Shown: in pieces, positions 8,114 through 16,980 of the stretch
Layout of the letters: each line of letters starts with the position of its first letter
Numbering within the stretch: position 1 is the stretch's first letter
Origin: Lachnocurva sp029100405
GTDB taxonomy: Bacteria; Bacillota; Clostridia; Lachnospirales; Lachnospiraceae
Assembly: GCA_046263755.1 (NCBI GenBank)
Contig: JBJYZC010000010.1
Span: forward strand, 39,799-103,798
Direction of reading: 5' to 3'
Length of the DNA stretch: 64,000 nucleotides
Translations under genes and position numbers: made by a program
Notes under the pieces: model-generated
What the model saw: the letters and a program-made list of their open reading frames with translations, nothing else
What the model was told of the DNA's origin: nothing
The model's database searches: none

Positions 8114-9514
8114 ATGAATAAAGGAAAAATCGTACAGGTCATGGGACCTGTCGTAGACGTTGAATTTGATGAATCACTGCCGCTTCCGGCGATCCGTGAT
8201 GCTCTGGAAGTGGACAATAACGGGAAAAGAGTTGTCATGGAGGCAGCACAGCATATCGGCAACCACACGGTTCGCTGCATTATGCTTTCTGCTTCGGAAG
8301 GCCTTTACCGGGATATGGAAGTGACAGCAACCGGAGCTCCGATTCAGGTTCCGGTCGGTGAAAAGAATCTGGGCCGGCTCTTCAATGTGCTGGGTGAAAC
8401 CATCGATGGTGGAGACCAGATCAAAGACGAAGAGAAGTGGTCCATTCACCGGGAACCTCCTCTTTATGCAGATGAGAGTACGACTCAGGAAATGCTGGAA
8501 ACAGGAATCAAGGTCATTGACCTTCTGGCTCCCTATGCCAAGGGTGGTAAGGTCGGTCTCTTCGGCGGTGCCGGTGTCGGGAAAACCGTTCTGATCCAGG
8601 AACTGATTCGAAATGTGGCAGAAGAGCAGCATGGCTACTCCATTTTCACCGGTGTCGGCGAGCGTTCTCGTGAGGGTAACGACCTCTGGTCGGAAATGAA
8701 GGCTTCCGGTGTTTTAGAGAAGACCGCCCTGGTTTTCGGTCAGATGAATGAGTCTCCCGGAGCCCGGATGAGGGTTGCAGAGACAGGTCTTACCATGGCA
8801 GAATATTTCCGTGATGAGGAGCATAAGAATGTGCTTCTCTTTATCGATAATATTTTCCGTTTCACCCAGGCCGGTTCCGAGGTTTCCGCCCTCTTAGGCC
8901 GGATGCCTTCCGCTGTCGGTTATCAGCCGACATTGGCTACGGAGATGGGTGCCCTGCAGGAGCGGATCGCGTCAACGAAAAACGGATCTATCACTTCGGT
9001 TCAGGCGGTCTATGTTCCTGCCGATGACCTGACGGATCCGGCTCCGGCTACCACATTCGCCCATCTGGATGCGACGACCGTTCTCTCCCGAAAGATCGTA
9101 GAACAGGGTATCTATCCGGCCGTTGATCCCCTGGAGTCTTCTTCCCGGATCCTGGAGCCGGACATCGTCGGTCAGGAACATTATGAGACAGCCCGCCGGG
9201 TTCAGGAAGTTCTGCAGAAGTATAAGGAATTGCAGGATATCATCGCTATCCTCGGCATGGACGAGTTGGGAGATGAGGATAAGCTCATTGTTTATCGGGC
9301 CAGAAAGATCCAGCGTTTCCTCTCCCAGCCCTTCCATGTGGCAGAGCAGTTCACCGGCTTGAAGGGGAAATATGTACCGGTGGAAGAAACCATCCGCGGT
9401 TTCAAGGCGATCCTTGACGGAGAGATGGATGACTATCCGGAGAATGCCTTCTTCAATGTCGGAACCATCGAGGAAGTGAAGGAGAAGGCAGAGAGCCTGG
9501 AAAAGAGTAGATAA
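8114..9514 (+). CDS. atpD: F1Fo ATP synthase subunit beta
   Basis: Catalytic subunit of F1, 466 residues. The P-loop GGAGVGKT is at residues 151-158, followed by the catalytic Glu in GVGERSREGNDL and the Walker B Asp in LLFIDNIFRF. The frame is open upstream to 7961, but that extension is not ATPase-like; I chose ATG 8114, which has GGAG six bases upstream and gives the normal N-terminus MNKGKIVQVMGPVVDV. It is followed after one base by atpC. Confidence 0.97.
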   Translation: MNKGKIVQVMGPVVDVEFDESLPLPAIRDALEVDNNGKRVVMEAAQHIGNHTVRCIMLSASEGLYRDMEVTATGAPIQVPVGEKNLGRLFNVLGETIDGGDQIKDEEKWSIHREPPLYADESTTQEMLETGIKVIDLLAPYAKGGKVGLFGGAGVGKTVLIQELIRNVAEEQHGYSIFTGVGERSREGNDLWSEMKASGVLEKTALVFGQMNESPGARMRVAETGLTMAEYFRDEEHKNVLLFIDNIFRFTQAGSEVSALLGRMPSAVGYQPTLATEMGALQERIASTKNGSITSVQAVYVPADDLTDPAPATTFAHLDATTVLSRKIVEQGIYPAVDPLESSSRILEPDIVGQEHYETARRVQEVLQKYKELQDIIAILGMDELGDEDKLIVYRARKIQRFLSQPFHVAEQFTGLKGKYVPVEETIRGFKAILDGEMDDYPENAFFNVGTIEEVKEKAESLEKSR

Positions 9515-9515
9515 A

Positions 9516-9953
9516 ATGGCAGAGAATTCATTCTATATCAAAGTCATTTCCACCGGCGGAGTCTTCTTTTCCGGCAGGGTCAAGAATGCGATCATTCCGG
9601 CTTTTGACGGTCAGAAGGGCATTCAGGCCCATCATGAGGATATGGTCATTGCCATTGACGATGGCACCATGCGGATCCAGCCGATCGGACCCGACGGGAA
9701 GGACGCAGACTGGATCGAAGTCGTCGTCGGACGAGGCATGGCCTGGATTGCCAATAACCGAGTGCAGATCGTTGTCCAGACGGCGGAACGGCCGGAGGAC
9801 ATTGACATCCGCCGGGCACAGGAAGCAAGAGACCGGGCCAGAGAACAGCTTCGTCAGAAGCAGAGCATTCAGGAATATTATCATTCCCAGGCTGCTATGT
9901 CCCGGGCAATGGCAAGACTTAAGGCTGTCAATGCCAAGAATCATGACATCTGA
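9516..9953 (+). CDS. atpC: F1Fo ATP synthase subunit epsilon
   Basis: Epsilon subunit of F1, 145 residues: an N-terminal beta-sandwich (about 1-90) and a C-terminal helical pair (about 95-140) rich in Arg and Gln, the part that can inhibit ATP hydrolysis in many bacteria. It is the last atp gene. No terminator follows, so transcription may continue into the carbonic anhydrase-like gene 43 bases on. Confidence 0.93.
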   Translation: MAENSFYIKVISTGGVFFSGRVKNAIIPAFDGQKGIQAHHEDMVIAIDDGTMRIQPIGPDGKDADWIEVVVGRGMAWIANNRVQIVVQTAERPEDIDIRRAQEARDRAREQLRQKQSIQEYYHSQAAMSRAMARLKAVNAKNHDI

Positions 9954-9996
9954 TTTCGTTTAAATGATTTCTGTATGCAATAGAAAGAAGTAATTC

Positions 9997-10509
9997 ATGA
10001 AAAAACCTCAAGTGGATCCCAGTGTTTTTATTGCCGATGGCGCTGTGGTAAAGGGCGATGTCAAGCTCTCTGAAGGCGTCAGTGTCTGGTACAATGCGAC
10101 CATTCGTGCAGACCGGGCACCGATCGTGATTGGAAAGAATTCCAATATTCAGGACAATGCGGTCCTGCATGTCGAGGGAGGTGTCGTTCCTTACGGCGTT
10201 ACCATAGGAGAGGGTGTTACCATCGGTCATAGTGCCATTGTTCACGGCTGCACCGTGGATGATAATACAACGATCGGCATGGGAGCTATCGTATTAAATG
10301 GAGCCCATGTCGGCAAAAACTGCATGATCGGAGCCGGTGCCCTGATCCCGCAGAATAAGGTGATCCCGGACAATTCCCTGGTTGTAGGGCTTCCCGGAAA
10401 GGTAGTCCGGACCCTGACCGAAGAAGAAATCGAGGCCAACCGGACCAATGCCCTGCATTATGTCGAAGAAGGCCAGGCTTATAAGAAGGATCAGGAAGCC
10501 GGAGAATGA
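9997..10509 (+). CDS. Gamma-class carbonic anhydrase family protein
   Basis: 170-residue left-handed beta-helix protein with hexapeptide repeats (for example VTIGEGVTIGHSAIV). The three zinc-ligand histidines expected for the family are present at His58, His78 and His83, as are the Arg37, Asp39 and Gln52 region residues. Members hydrate CO2 reversibly, though many bacterial homologues have weak or unproven activity. The spacing of the first two His is short, as in CamH-type proteins lacking the acidic loop of archaeal Cam. Probably co-transcribed with the atp genes; a bidirectional terminator follows. Confidence 0.85.
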   Translation: MKKPQVDPSVFIADGAVVKGDVKLSEGVSVWYNATIRADRAPIVIGKNSNIQDNAVLHVEGGVVPYGVTIGEGVTIGHSAIVHGCTVDDNTTIGMGAIVLNGAHVGKNCMIGAGALIPQNKVIPDNSLVVGLPGKVVRTLTEEEIEANRTNALHYVEEGQAYKKDQEAGE

Positions 10510-10513
10510 CCGT

Positions 10514-10547
10514 AAAAAAGAAGGCGTTCATTTACGCCTTCTTTTTT
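10514..10547. terminator. Bidirectional intrinsic terminator
   Basis: A perfect inverted repeat (AAAAAAGAAGGCG paired with CGCCTTCTTTTTT, loop TTCATTTA) separates the convergent carbonic anhydrase-like gene and tetR. It has a T run on both strands. Confidence 0.9.
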
Positions 10548-10572
10548 AGATCCCGGGAGAGGGAGCACTCCT

Positions 10573-11220
10573 TTATGCTTTTACGGCATGCTCCTCTAAA
10601 ATATCGTGAATGGCCGCATGCAGATAGGGTTTACATTTATCCAAAGGGAAGGTCTTCGGATACATGATGCAGCTGTATCCGGCAGATCCGGTCAATTCAA
10701 TGATCATGAAGATCATGATATCCGGGTCACGGAATTCGCTGCCGCTTCTTTTGACCATATCCTGGTAGAGCTTGGCAATGTCCAGTTCTTCCTCATTTGC
10801 CAGGGTGATGAGTTCCCTGTTGTCCTCCTGCATGTATTTGGAAAACACTCCCCAGGACAGGTCCTTATGCAGGAATTCCAGAAGGGGCTTATTGTTCTGA
10901 AGAACAGAAAGAATATGATCGACGATGAAAAACATGCACTCCTCGAGTGACATGTTTTTTTTCTTGTCTTTTTGCATCTCTTCCATCAGAGCCTGGTAAG
11001 CATCGAGAAAGAGTTCGCCGGCCTTATAAATGACGAGATGATTCCGAATATCGTTTTTATCCTTGAAATAGAGATAGAAAGTCCCCTTGGCGACACCGGC
11101 TTTCTCTGCAATATCGGAAATGGAAGTCTTATTGACACCCTTTTCAATAAAGAGTTCGAAGGCCCGATTTAAGAGGGAAGTGCTTTTCTGTTTTTTGTTG
11201 GCATCTACTTTTTTACCCAT
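10573..11220 (-). CDS. TetR/AcrR-family transcriptional regulator
   Basis: 215-residue one-component repressor. The N-terminal helix-turn-helix is clear (about residues 28-62: TSISDIAEKAGVAKGTFYLYF), followed by an all-helical ligand-binding domain that is not conserved enough to predict a ligand. It is divergent from an MMPL exporter, and the 15-bp palindrome in the shared promoter region suggests it represses both itself and the exporter genes. It probably senses a substrate of the exporter. Family certain; target inferred from position. Confidence 0.92.
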   Translation of the reverse strand: MGKKVDANKKQKSTSLLNRAFELFIEKGVNKTSISDIAEKAGVAKGTFYLYFKDKNDIRNHLVIYKAGELFLDAYQALMEEMQKDKKKNMSLEECMFFIVDHILSVLQNNKPLLEFLHKDLSWGVFSKYMQEDNRELITLANEEELDIAKLYQDMVKRSGSEFRDPDIMIFMIIELTGSAGYSCIMYPKTFPLDKCKPYLHAAIHDILEEHAVKA

Positions 11221-11284
11221 AGTGTATGGAACTCCTGAAAACGCGATTGTTCAGCATATACAATCATCCGTCTTTGTTGTTTTT

Positions 11285-11313
11285 ATTATAATTGATTATT
11301 GACTATTGGTCAA
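11285..11313 (-). promoter_or_regulatory. Promoter of the tetR gene
   Basis: Read on the minus strand: TTGACC (11313-11308), a 17-base spacer, then a perfect TATAAT (11290-11285). It is very close to the sigma-A consensus. Its -35 lies within the palindromic operator. Confidence 0.8.
11299..11313. promoter_or_regulatory. Probable TetR operator, site 1
   Basis: TTGACTATTGGTCAA is a 15-bp dyad (TTGAC-N5-GTCAA) that covers both -35 elements. Size and position fit a TetR-family autoregulatory operator. Confidence 0.75.
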
Positions 11314-11326
11314 TTTTGTTTAGAAT
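11299..11326 (+). promoter_or_regulatory. Promoter of the MMPL exporter operon
   Basis: TTGACT (11299-11304), a 16-base spacer and TAGAAT (11321-11326). The -35 hexamer overlaps the -35 of the divergent tetR promoter, so one bound repressor dimer could shut both. Confidence 0.78.
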
Positions 11327-11340
11327 GGTAAAAGAAAAAT

Positions 11341-11367
11341 GAACATTGGTCAGTTTCGTTTACAATG
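11341..11367. promoter_or_regulatory. Probable TetR operator, site 2
   Basis: ATTGGTCA recurs at 11345-11352, exactly 40 bp after the copy in site 1. The 15 bases after it also match those after site 1, apart from three differences. The left half of the dyad is degenerate (TGAAC). It lies just downstream of the exporter transcription start, where a bound repressor could block elongation or cooperate with site 1. Confidence 0.6.
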
Positions 11368-11440
11368 ACAGGCCTGTGGAAAAAGGAAGTCACCTGTGAT
11401 CGAAGACCTGTCACAAGAAAAAACAAGGAGAGTGAGTGAA

Positions 11441-13558
11441 ATGCAAAAGATTGCGAGAGGAATCGTAAAACTCAGATTCGTTATCCTGGCGCTCGCCATC
11501 TTCCTTCTGATTCCTTCCGGAATCGGTTATGTGAAGACGCGGGTCAATTACGATATCCTGACCTATCTTCCCAAAAACATTGAAACCATGAAGGGCCAGG
11601 ATATCCTGGAGAAGGACTTCGGTACCGGAGCCTATTCCATGTATATTGTAAAAGGCATGGAATACAAAGAGGTTGCTGCATTAAAGAAACAGATCGAGAA
11701 GATCCCCCATGTCCAGAATGTTCTCTGGTATGACAGTGTCATGGATATCTCGGTTCCTAAGGAAGTGATTCCAAAGAAATACCGGGCAGCCTTTGACTCG
11801 GGTGACGCGACCATGATGTTTATTGTCTTCGATCAGACGACATCGAGTGATGAGACCATGCATGCGGTAAAGCAGATCCGAAAAGTCTCCGGAAAAAGCT
11901 GCTTTCTCGCCGGCATGAGCGGGCTGGTAGAGGATACCAAGGAACTGGCCGAGAAGGAGACACCGATCTATGTCATGATCGCCGTTCTCCTTGCTGTCAT
12001 TGTTCTCTCACTGACCATGGATTCCTATTTGATCCCCATCTTCTTCCTTCTGTCCATCGGAATGGCGATCGTTTATAATCTGGGATCCAATGTTTTCCTC
12101 GGGGAGATCTCTTTCATTACCAAGTGTATCGCCGCAGTGCTCCAGCTGGGTGTTACCATGGATTACTCGATCTTCCTCTGGCACAGCTACCTGGAGGAAC
12201 AGGAGAACACGAATGGGGATAAGAAGGAGGCCATGGCAAGAGCCATCGCAGCTACCTTCCAGTCGGTCATCGGTTCTTCCGTCACAACCATCGCCGGTTT
12301 CATCGCACTTTGTTTTATGAGCTTTACCATCGGTCGGGATCTCGGAATCGTTATGGCAAAGGGTGTTGTCTTCGGTGTCATTGCCTGTATCACGATTCTT
12401 CCATCCATGATTCTGGTCTTCGACCGGCCTCTGGAAGCAACCAGACATAAGCCCCTGCTTCCGGAATTTAAACGGCTGCCAAAGCTGATTTCCAAGAGAT
12501 TTTATGTTTTTGGTCTGCTTTTCCTCGTCATCCTGCCATTCGCCCTTTACGGACAAGGCCATACCAAGGTTTACTACAACCTGGGCGGAACGCTTCCGGC
12601 GAGTCTGCCCTCCATGCAGGCTTCCAAGGAACTGGATGAAAACTTTACATCGAATACGACTTACATGATCCTCTATAACAAGAATCTCTCCTCGGGCGAC
12701 AAAGCAGAGATGCTGTCTAAGCTCCAGGATGTCAAGGGCGTGGATAAGGCCATCGGATTGAATACTTTCGTAGGACCTTCTGTTCCGGAGAATATGATTC
12801 CGCAGAAAATAAGAACCATGCTCCAGAGTGATAAATATGAGATGGCTCTGATCACATCGAAGTATAAGGTTGCAAGCGATGCGGTCAACAATCAGATCAC
12901 AAAGGTCAATAAAATTGTAAAGTCATATGATACCAAGGCCATGGTCGTCGGCGAGGCGCCTTGTACCAAGGATCTGATCCGGATCACCAACCGGGACTTC
13001 CAGATTGTAAACTGGGTCTCCATCGGACTGGTCTTCCTGATCATCGCTGTTGTCTTGAAGTCGATCAGCCTGCCTTTCATTCTTGTTGCCGTCATCGAGT
13101 TTGCCATCTTTATCAATATGGGAATTCCTTTCTATACCGGGACGACCCTTCCCTTCGTAGCATCGATTGTTATCGGTACGATTCAGCTGGGTTCCACGGT
13201 TGACTATGCGATCCTGATGACGACCCGGTATTTAAGAGAGAGAAATAACGGCCTGGGCCGTACGCATGCAACGAGAGCTGCACTGGCAGCTTCCATGAAA
13301 TCCATTATTGTATCGGCTCTGTCCTTCTTCGCTGCAACCTTCGGCGTCGGCATGATCTCCAGTATCGATATGATCGGATCTCTTTGTTCTCTGATGGCAA
13401 GAGGCGCACTGATCTCCATGGCCGTTGTAATCCTGGTTCTGCCGTCCATGTATATGATCTTCGACCCTCTGATCATACGGACCACAGCCAAATGCCATGG
13501 CGCAAGAGAGTATGACAGACAGAAGAAACTGCGTCAGGCAGAGGCAGAGAATGCTTAA
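11441..13558 (+). CDS. MMPL/RND-family membrane transporter
   Basis: 705-residue exporter made of two homologous halves. Each half has one N-terminal helix, a large extracellular loop and a cluster of five helices, as in MMPL, YdfJ or hopanoid-type RND proteins. The paired motifs GVTMDYSIFLWHSY and GSTVDYAILMTTRY mark helix 4 of each half and carry the Asp-Tyr pair used for proton coupling in MmpL3-type transporters. I start at ATG 11441 with AAGGAG ten bases upstream; the frame is open upstream to 11396. Under apparent control of the divergent TetR and followed five bases later by a large LxxG-repeat protein. Substrate unknown; lipids, drugs or peptides are all possible. Confidence 0.9.
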   Translation: MQKIARGIVKLRFVILALAIFLLIPSGIGYVKTRVNYDILTYLPKNIETMKGQDILEKDFGTGAYSMYIVKGMEYKEVAALKKQIEKIPHVQNVLWYDSVMDISVPKEVIPKKYRAAFDSGDATMMFIVFDQTTSSDETMHAVKQIRKVSGKSCFLAGMSGLVEDTKELAEKETPIYVMIAVLLAVIVLSLTMDSYLIPIFFLLSIGMAIVYNLGSNVFLGEISFITKCIAAVLQLGVTMDYSIFLWHSYLEEQENTNGDKKEAMARAIAATFQSVIGSSVTTIAGFIALCFMSFTIGRDLGIVMAKGVVFGVIACITILPSMILVFDRPLEATRHKPLLPEFKRLPKLISKRFYVFGLLFLVILPFALYGQGHTKVYYNLGGTLPASLPSMQASKELDENFTSNTTYMILYNKNLSSGDKAEMLSKLQDVKGVDKAIGLNTFVGPSVPENMIPQKIRTMLQSDKYEMALITSKYKVASDAVNNQITKVNKIVKSYDTKAMVVGEAPCTKDLIRITNRDFQIVNWVSIGLVFLIIAVVLKSISLPFILVAVIEFAIFINMGIPFYTGTTLPFVASIVIGTIQLGSTVDYAILMTTRYLRERNNGLGRTHATRAALAASMKSIIVSALSFFAATFGVGMISSIDMIGSLCSLMARGALISMAVVILVLPSMYMIFDPLIIRTTAKCHGAREYDRQKKLRQAEAENA

Positions 13559-13580
13559 GTAAATGGAAGTGAGGTTCATT

Positions 13581-16277
13581 ATGAATAGAAATCAAAATAT
13601 CAAGAGAAATGTAGAGCGAATCGCAGCAGGTGCCCTGGCAGCGGCAGTCGGTTTCGGTGCAACCGCCTGTGGTGCTGTCGGGACCAAGGCAAGTGCCGCA
13701 TCCAAGGATTCTTTAAAGGCGACTAAGGAAAAGCTCGAAGACACCATGGAAGTGTCTACATCCTTCGGCGACAAGGCTGACCAGGATGCGGAAAAGCTCG
13801 AGACGGTCTATGTTTCTGCGGATGCAGACGGAAGCACCAAGGATGTGACCGTATCGAACTGGCTTCGGAACTATTCCGGCAAGGACAAGATCGAGGATAA
13901 GTCCGACCTGTCCGATATCAAGAATGTCAAGGGCAACCAGAAGTTCACCAAGGGCTCGAACGGAAGCCTGACCTGGGATGCTGACGGAAAGGACGTATTC
14001 TATCAGGGTAAGACCAAGAGTCAGCTGCCGGTCGGCGTTAAGGTCAGCTACAAGCTGGACGGCAAGGACATCGAGCCTGAGGATCTGGCAGGAAAGAGCG
14101 GCAAGGTTACGATTCGTTTCGACTATACCAATACGGCCAAGACAGATGTTACTGTGGATGGACAGAATAAAGAAATGACGGTTCCTTTCGCCATGATCTC
14201 CGGCATGATCCTGCCTTCGGATCACTTTTCTAATATTACTGTCACAAACGGCAAGGTCGTAAGCGATGCCGATAATAACATCGTGATGGGCGTTGCCCTT
14301 CCCGGTCTGTCGGATGCCCTGTCCATCGACCGGTCAAAGTTAGACCAGCTCGGTGTCGATTCCGAGACCTCCATTCCGGATTATGTCGAGATCACGGCAG
14401 ATGCCAAGGATTTTGAGCTGGGACTGACCATGACCATGGCATCCTCCAACGTCCTTTCGGATCTGGGCTTTTCGGATTATGACAATTCGGAAGCCGTCAA
14501 TCAGATCAGCGGTGATATGGATAAGCTGGAATCCAGCATGAAACAGCTGATCGATGGCGGAAACAAGGTCAAAGACGGAACAGCTGCTCTAAAGGAAGGC
14601 AGTGCTGCCTTAAAAGACGGCGTCAATGCTTATACCTCCGGGGTCGGCCAGTTGACAAAAGGCACAAAGACCCTGAATGACAGTATCTCTGACTTGACGG
14701 ATGGTTCGAAGAAACTGTCCGATGGTGTCAAGCTCTTGAAGCAGAAACTGTCCCAGGCCCAGAGTTCTGAGGATGTGAAGCAGATCCAGAACTTATATCA
14801 GACTTATCTTGGGATCTACAATCAGCTGACGAATCCGAACGGGGAGTATAAGCAGGCGGCTAATAGACTTGTTAATCTTCGGGAAGAAATGGCGAAGTTA
14901 CAGGAGAGTGTGAAAGATATTAATGAAAAGACTCTGAACGATAAACTGATTGAAGGAGAGGGAGCGAAGGCTAAGGGTCAGCTTACGGAAGCAGAGAATG
15001 GCTTGATTTCTCAAATTAAAAATAATGACGACGCCAAAAAATATGCGAAAATCGTTCTTCATCAGGATTCTCTGCCAGATGATCAGGCAAACACAATTCT
15101 TACTTATGCATTAATTCAGGAAATTAACGCTTTACAACAGAACGGACAATCGTTGGATTTGAGTGTGCTGAATAATACAAATAGTTCTGCTTATCAGGCG
15201 CTTCAAAAGAGTCTGCAGACTCAGATAGAAAATGCAATGACAGAATATTTGAATCCGAAAAAACAGGATTCGGTAGAAAAGGCTGTTCAAACATATGGAC
15301 CAAAACTTGAGAAGCAAATCGATGATACGATTGCATCAAAGGTGAAAACTGAAGTCGAGAACGCTGACGCTTATAATACAATTCTTGGACAAGTTGAGGA
15401 TGGAATTCAAAAACAATATCCGACGATGCCCGAACAGGATCGAAAGGATAATGCCGCACTGATCACGAAAACAGCGATCAAGAATGCAAATAAAGAAACC
15501 TTCACACAAGACTTTCTGAAGGGTGATTTTACAGCTTATTTAAAAGCTGCAACGGATACTCTTTCCGGTTTGCAGACCAAGGACAAAAACGCGCCGGGGA
15601 TCACAAAGGCAGTAGCTGAAAATACAAAGCCTACGACGCGTGGATATGAAAAGATTAAGAGTGAGGCCGACCTGACGGAAGAGGATGCTGCATGGCTTGC
15701 AGCAACCGGAATGACCAAGACAGAATGGACTTACTTGTCCATATGGAGCCGTATTACCGATGATCCGGCTGCCAATACCGGTGCCGAATATCTGGTAAAA
15801 TATAATGTCTTCATGACAAAATTCGAAACGCTCCAGAAAGCTTACCAGAGTGTACAGAATAAGCTTGCAGAACTTTCCAATGGCGTAGATCAGCTGGATG
15901 CCGGAGCAAGTCAGCTCCTGGATGGAATCAGTAACCGTCTGGCTCCTGGTGTCCTGCAGCTTTATAAGGGTGCAGCAAAACTGGATGCGAACTCTGCAGC
16001 ACTGAATAAGGGAGCTCTTCAGTTGTATGAGGGAGCAGGTCAGCTGGCAGATGGCAGCACAACGCTTTCCAATGGACTGGTTCAGTTCAATGATGAAGGC
16101 ATTGCAAAACTTTCCGAGGCATTCACCGGAGAGGTTTCTCAGTTTGCGGATCAGTTGAAGGCTGTTGATGATGCCGGGAAGAACTATACTACATTCTCCG
16201 GAAAAGCAGATGATATGAATTCTTCTGTGAAGTTCATCATTGAGACCGATGAGATCAGTAAGGACGATAAGAAATAA
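13581..16277 (+). CDS. Large exported LxxG heptad-repeat protein, partner of the MMPL exporter
   Basis: 898-residue protein with a hydrophobic N-terminal export segment (residues 14-30) ending in ATAC, a poor but possible lipobox at Cys30. A mixed region (about 60-310) precedes two blocks of seven-residue repeats of the xxxLxxG type (about 323-392 and 767-845), as in TIGR03057-like proteins often found beside YhgE/Pip or MMPL transporters. Between the blocks lies a coiled-coil-like, Gln/Asn/Lys-rich segment. I start at ATG 13581 (GAGG 7 bases upstream), six codons after an earlier in-frame ATG. The gene follows the exporter within 22 bases and ends at a strong terminator. Function unknown; a periplasm-like adaptor role is inference. 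Confidence 0.78.
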   Translation: MNRNQNIKRNVERIAAGALAAAVGFGATACGAVGTKASAASKDSLKATKEKLEDTMEVSTSFGDKADQDAEKLETVYVSADADGSTKDVTVSNWLRNYSGKDKIEDKSDLSDIKNVKGNQKFTKGSNGSLTWDADGKDVFYQGKTKSQLPVGVKVSYKLDGKDIEPEDLAGKSGKVTIRFDYTNTAKTDVTVDGQNKEMTVPFAMISGMILPSDHFSNITVTNGKVVSDADNNIVMGVALPGLSDALSIDRSKLDQLGVDSETSIPDYVEITADAKDFELGLTMTMASSNVLSDLGFSDYDNSEAVNQISGDMDKLESSMKQLIDGGNKVKDGTAALKEGSAALKDGVNAYTSGVGQLTKGTKTLNDSISDLTDGSKKLSDGVKLLKQKLSQAQSSEDVKQIQNLYQTYLGIYNQLTNPNGEYKQAANRLVNLREEMAKLQESVKDINEKTLNDKLIEGEGAKAKGQLTEAENGLISQIKNNDDAKKYAKIVLHQDSLPDDQANTILTYALIQEINALQQNGQSLDLSVLNNTNSSAYQALQKSLQTQIENAMTEYLNPKKQDSVEKAVQTYGPKLEKQIDDTIASKVKTEVENADAYNTILGQVEDGIQKQYPTMPEQDRKDNAALITKTAIKNANKETFTQDFLKGDFTAYLKAATDTLSGLQTKDKNAPGITKAVAENTKPTTRGYEKIKSEADLTEEDAAWLAATGMTKTEWTYLSIWSRITDDPAANTGAEYLVKYNVFMTKFETLQKAYQSVQNKLAELSNGVDQLDAGASQLLDGISNRLAPGVLQLYKGAAKLDANSAALNKGALQLYEGAGQLADGSTTLSNGLVQFNDEGIAKLSEAFTGEVSQFADQLKAVDDAGKNYTTFSGKADDMNSSVKFIIETDEISKDDKK

Positions 16278-16292
16278 TTCAGCTCCAAGAAG

Positions 16293-16327
16293 AAACGGCC
16301 GCACGAAAATCGTGTGGCCGTTTTTTT
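16293..16327 (+). terminator. Intrinsic terminator of the MMPL operon
   Basis: An 11-bp GC-rich stem, CGGCCGCACGA with TCGTGTGGCCG, loop AAA, followed by seven T. Confidence 0.92.
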
Positions 16328-16485
16328 CTGTCTATTTGGGACAGGATTTCTTGATAGGATGACACTTACCTTTGAAGTGCCAAATCGGACAGAAGAGAGT
16401 ATAATAACTTTATCTCTGGAATAAGAAAAAATAATGTTCGGATGCTAATAAACTTAGAATAAACATAGAAAGGCGGGAAAATCCT

Positions 16486-16980
16486 ATGTCTGGTTCCTTG
16501 GAAGAAGAAATGAAAAGCAATGCCGTTGATGAGCATATCAAGAGAAATCGTATGAGAGAGAAGAAGATCGAAGGCAGGAGGCGGAGAAAAAAAGTCTTTA
16601 CGACTTTGATTGTTATCGCTTTAGTCCTTATCATCGGTGGTGCTTTTATCAATCAATATGTGATCGGCCCCATGAAGAAAAAGGCTGCAAAGCAGATCGC
16701 AGTTTCTGCTTTCGAGCAGGCTCTGGAGCAGGCCGGCGTATCAGATGATGTGAAATCACAGGCCGAGCAGATCGTAAACTCTATGTCGGAGGACGATCAG
16801 AAGAAGATCGAAACGATCATTGACCACCATTCCAATCCGGCGCAGGCTGCTAAGGCTATGGAGATCTATAAGTCTGAGGGTACTTCCGGCCTCAAGTCTT
16901 ACGCCAAGGAGATCCTGACTGAGCAGGAGGAGAAGGAGATCAAGTCACTCTACGAGAAATATAAGGATGTTATCTATTGA
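16486..16980 (+). CDS. Hypothetical single-pass membrane protein
   Basis: 164 residues: a highly basic cytoplasmic N-terminus (RRRRKK), one transmembrane helix (about residues 41-61) and a helical, charged extracytoplasmic domain of about 100 residues with no cysteines. I do not recognise a family. A TATAAT at 16400-16405 could be its -10. The start ATG has GGCGGG upstream. The stop overlaps the larB TTG, so it is translationally coupled to larB, although nothing in the protein suggests nickel handling. Confidence 0.75.
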   Translation: MSGSLEEEMKSNAVDEHIKRNRMREKKIEGRRRRKKVFTTLIVIALVLIIGGAFINQYVIGPMKKKAAKQIAVSAFEQALEQAGVSDDVKSQAEQIVNSMSEDDQKKIETIIDHHSNPAQAAKAMEIYKSEGTSGLKSYAKEILTEQEEKEIKSLYEKYKDVIY

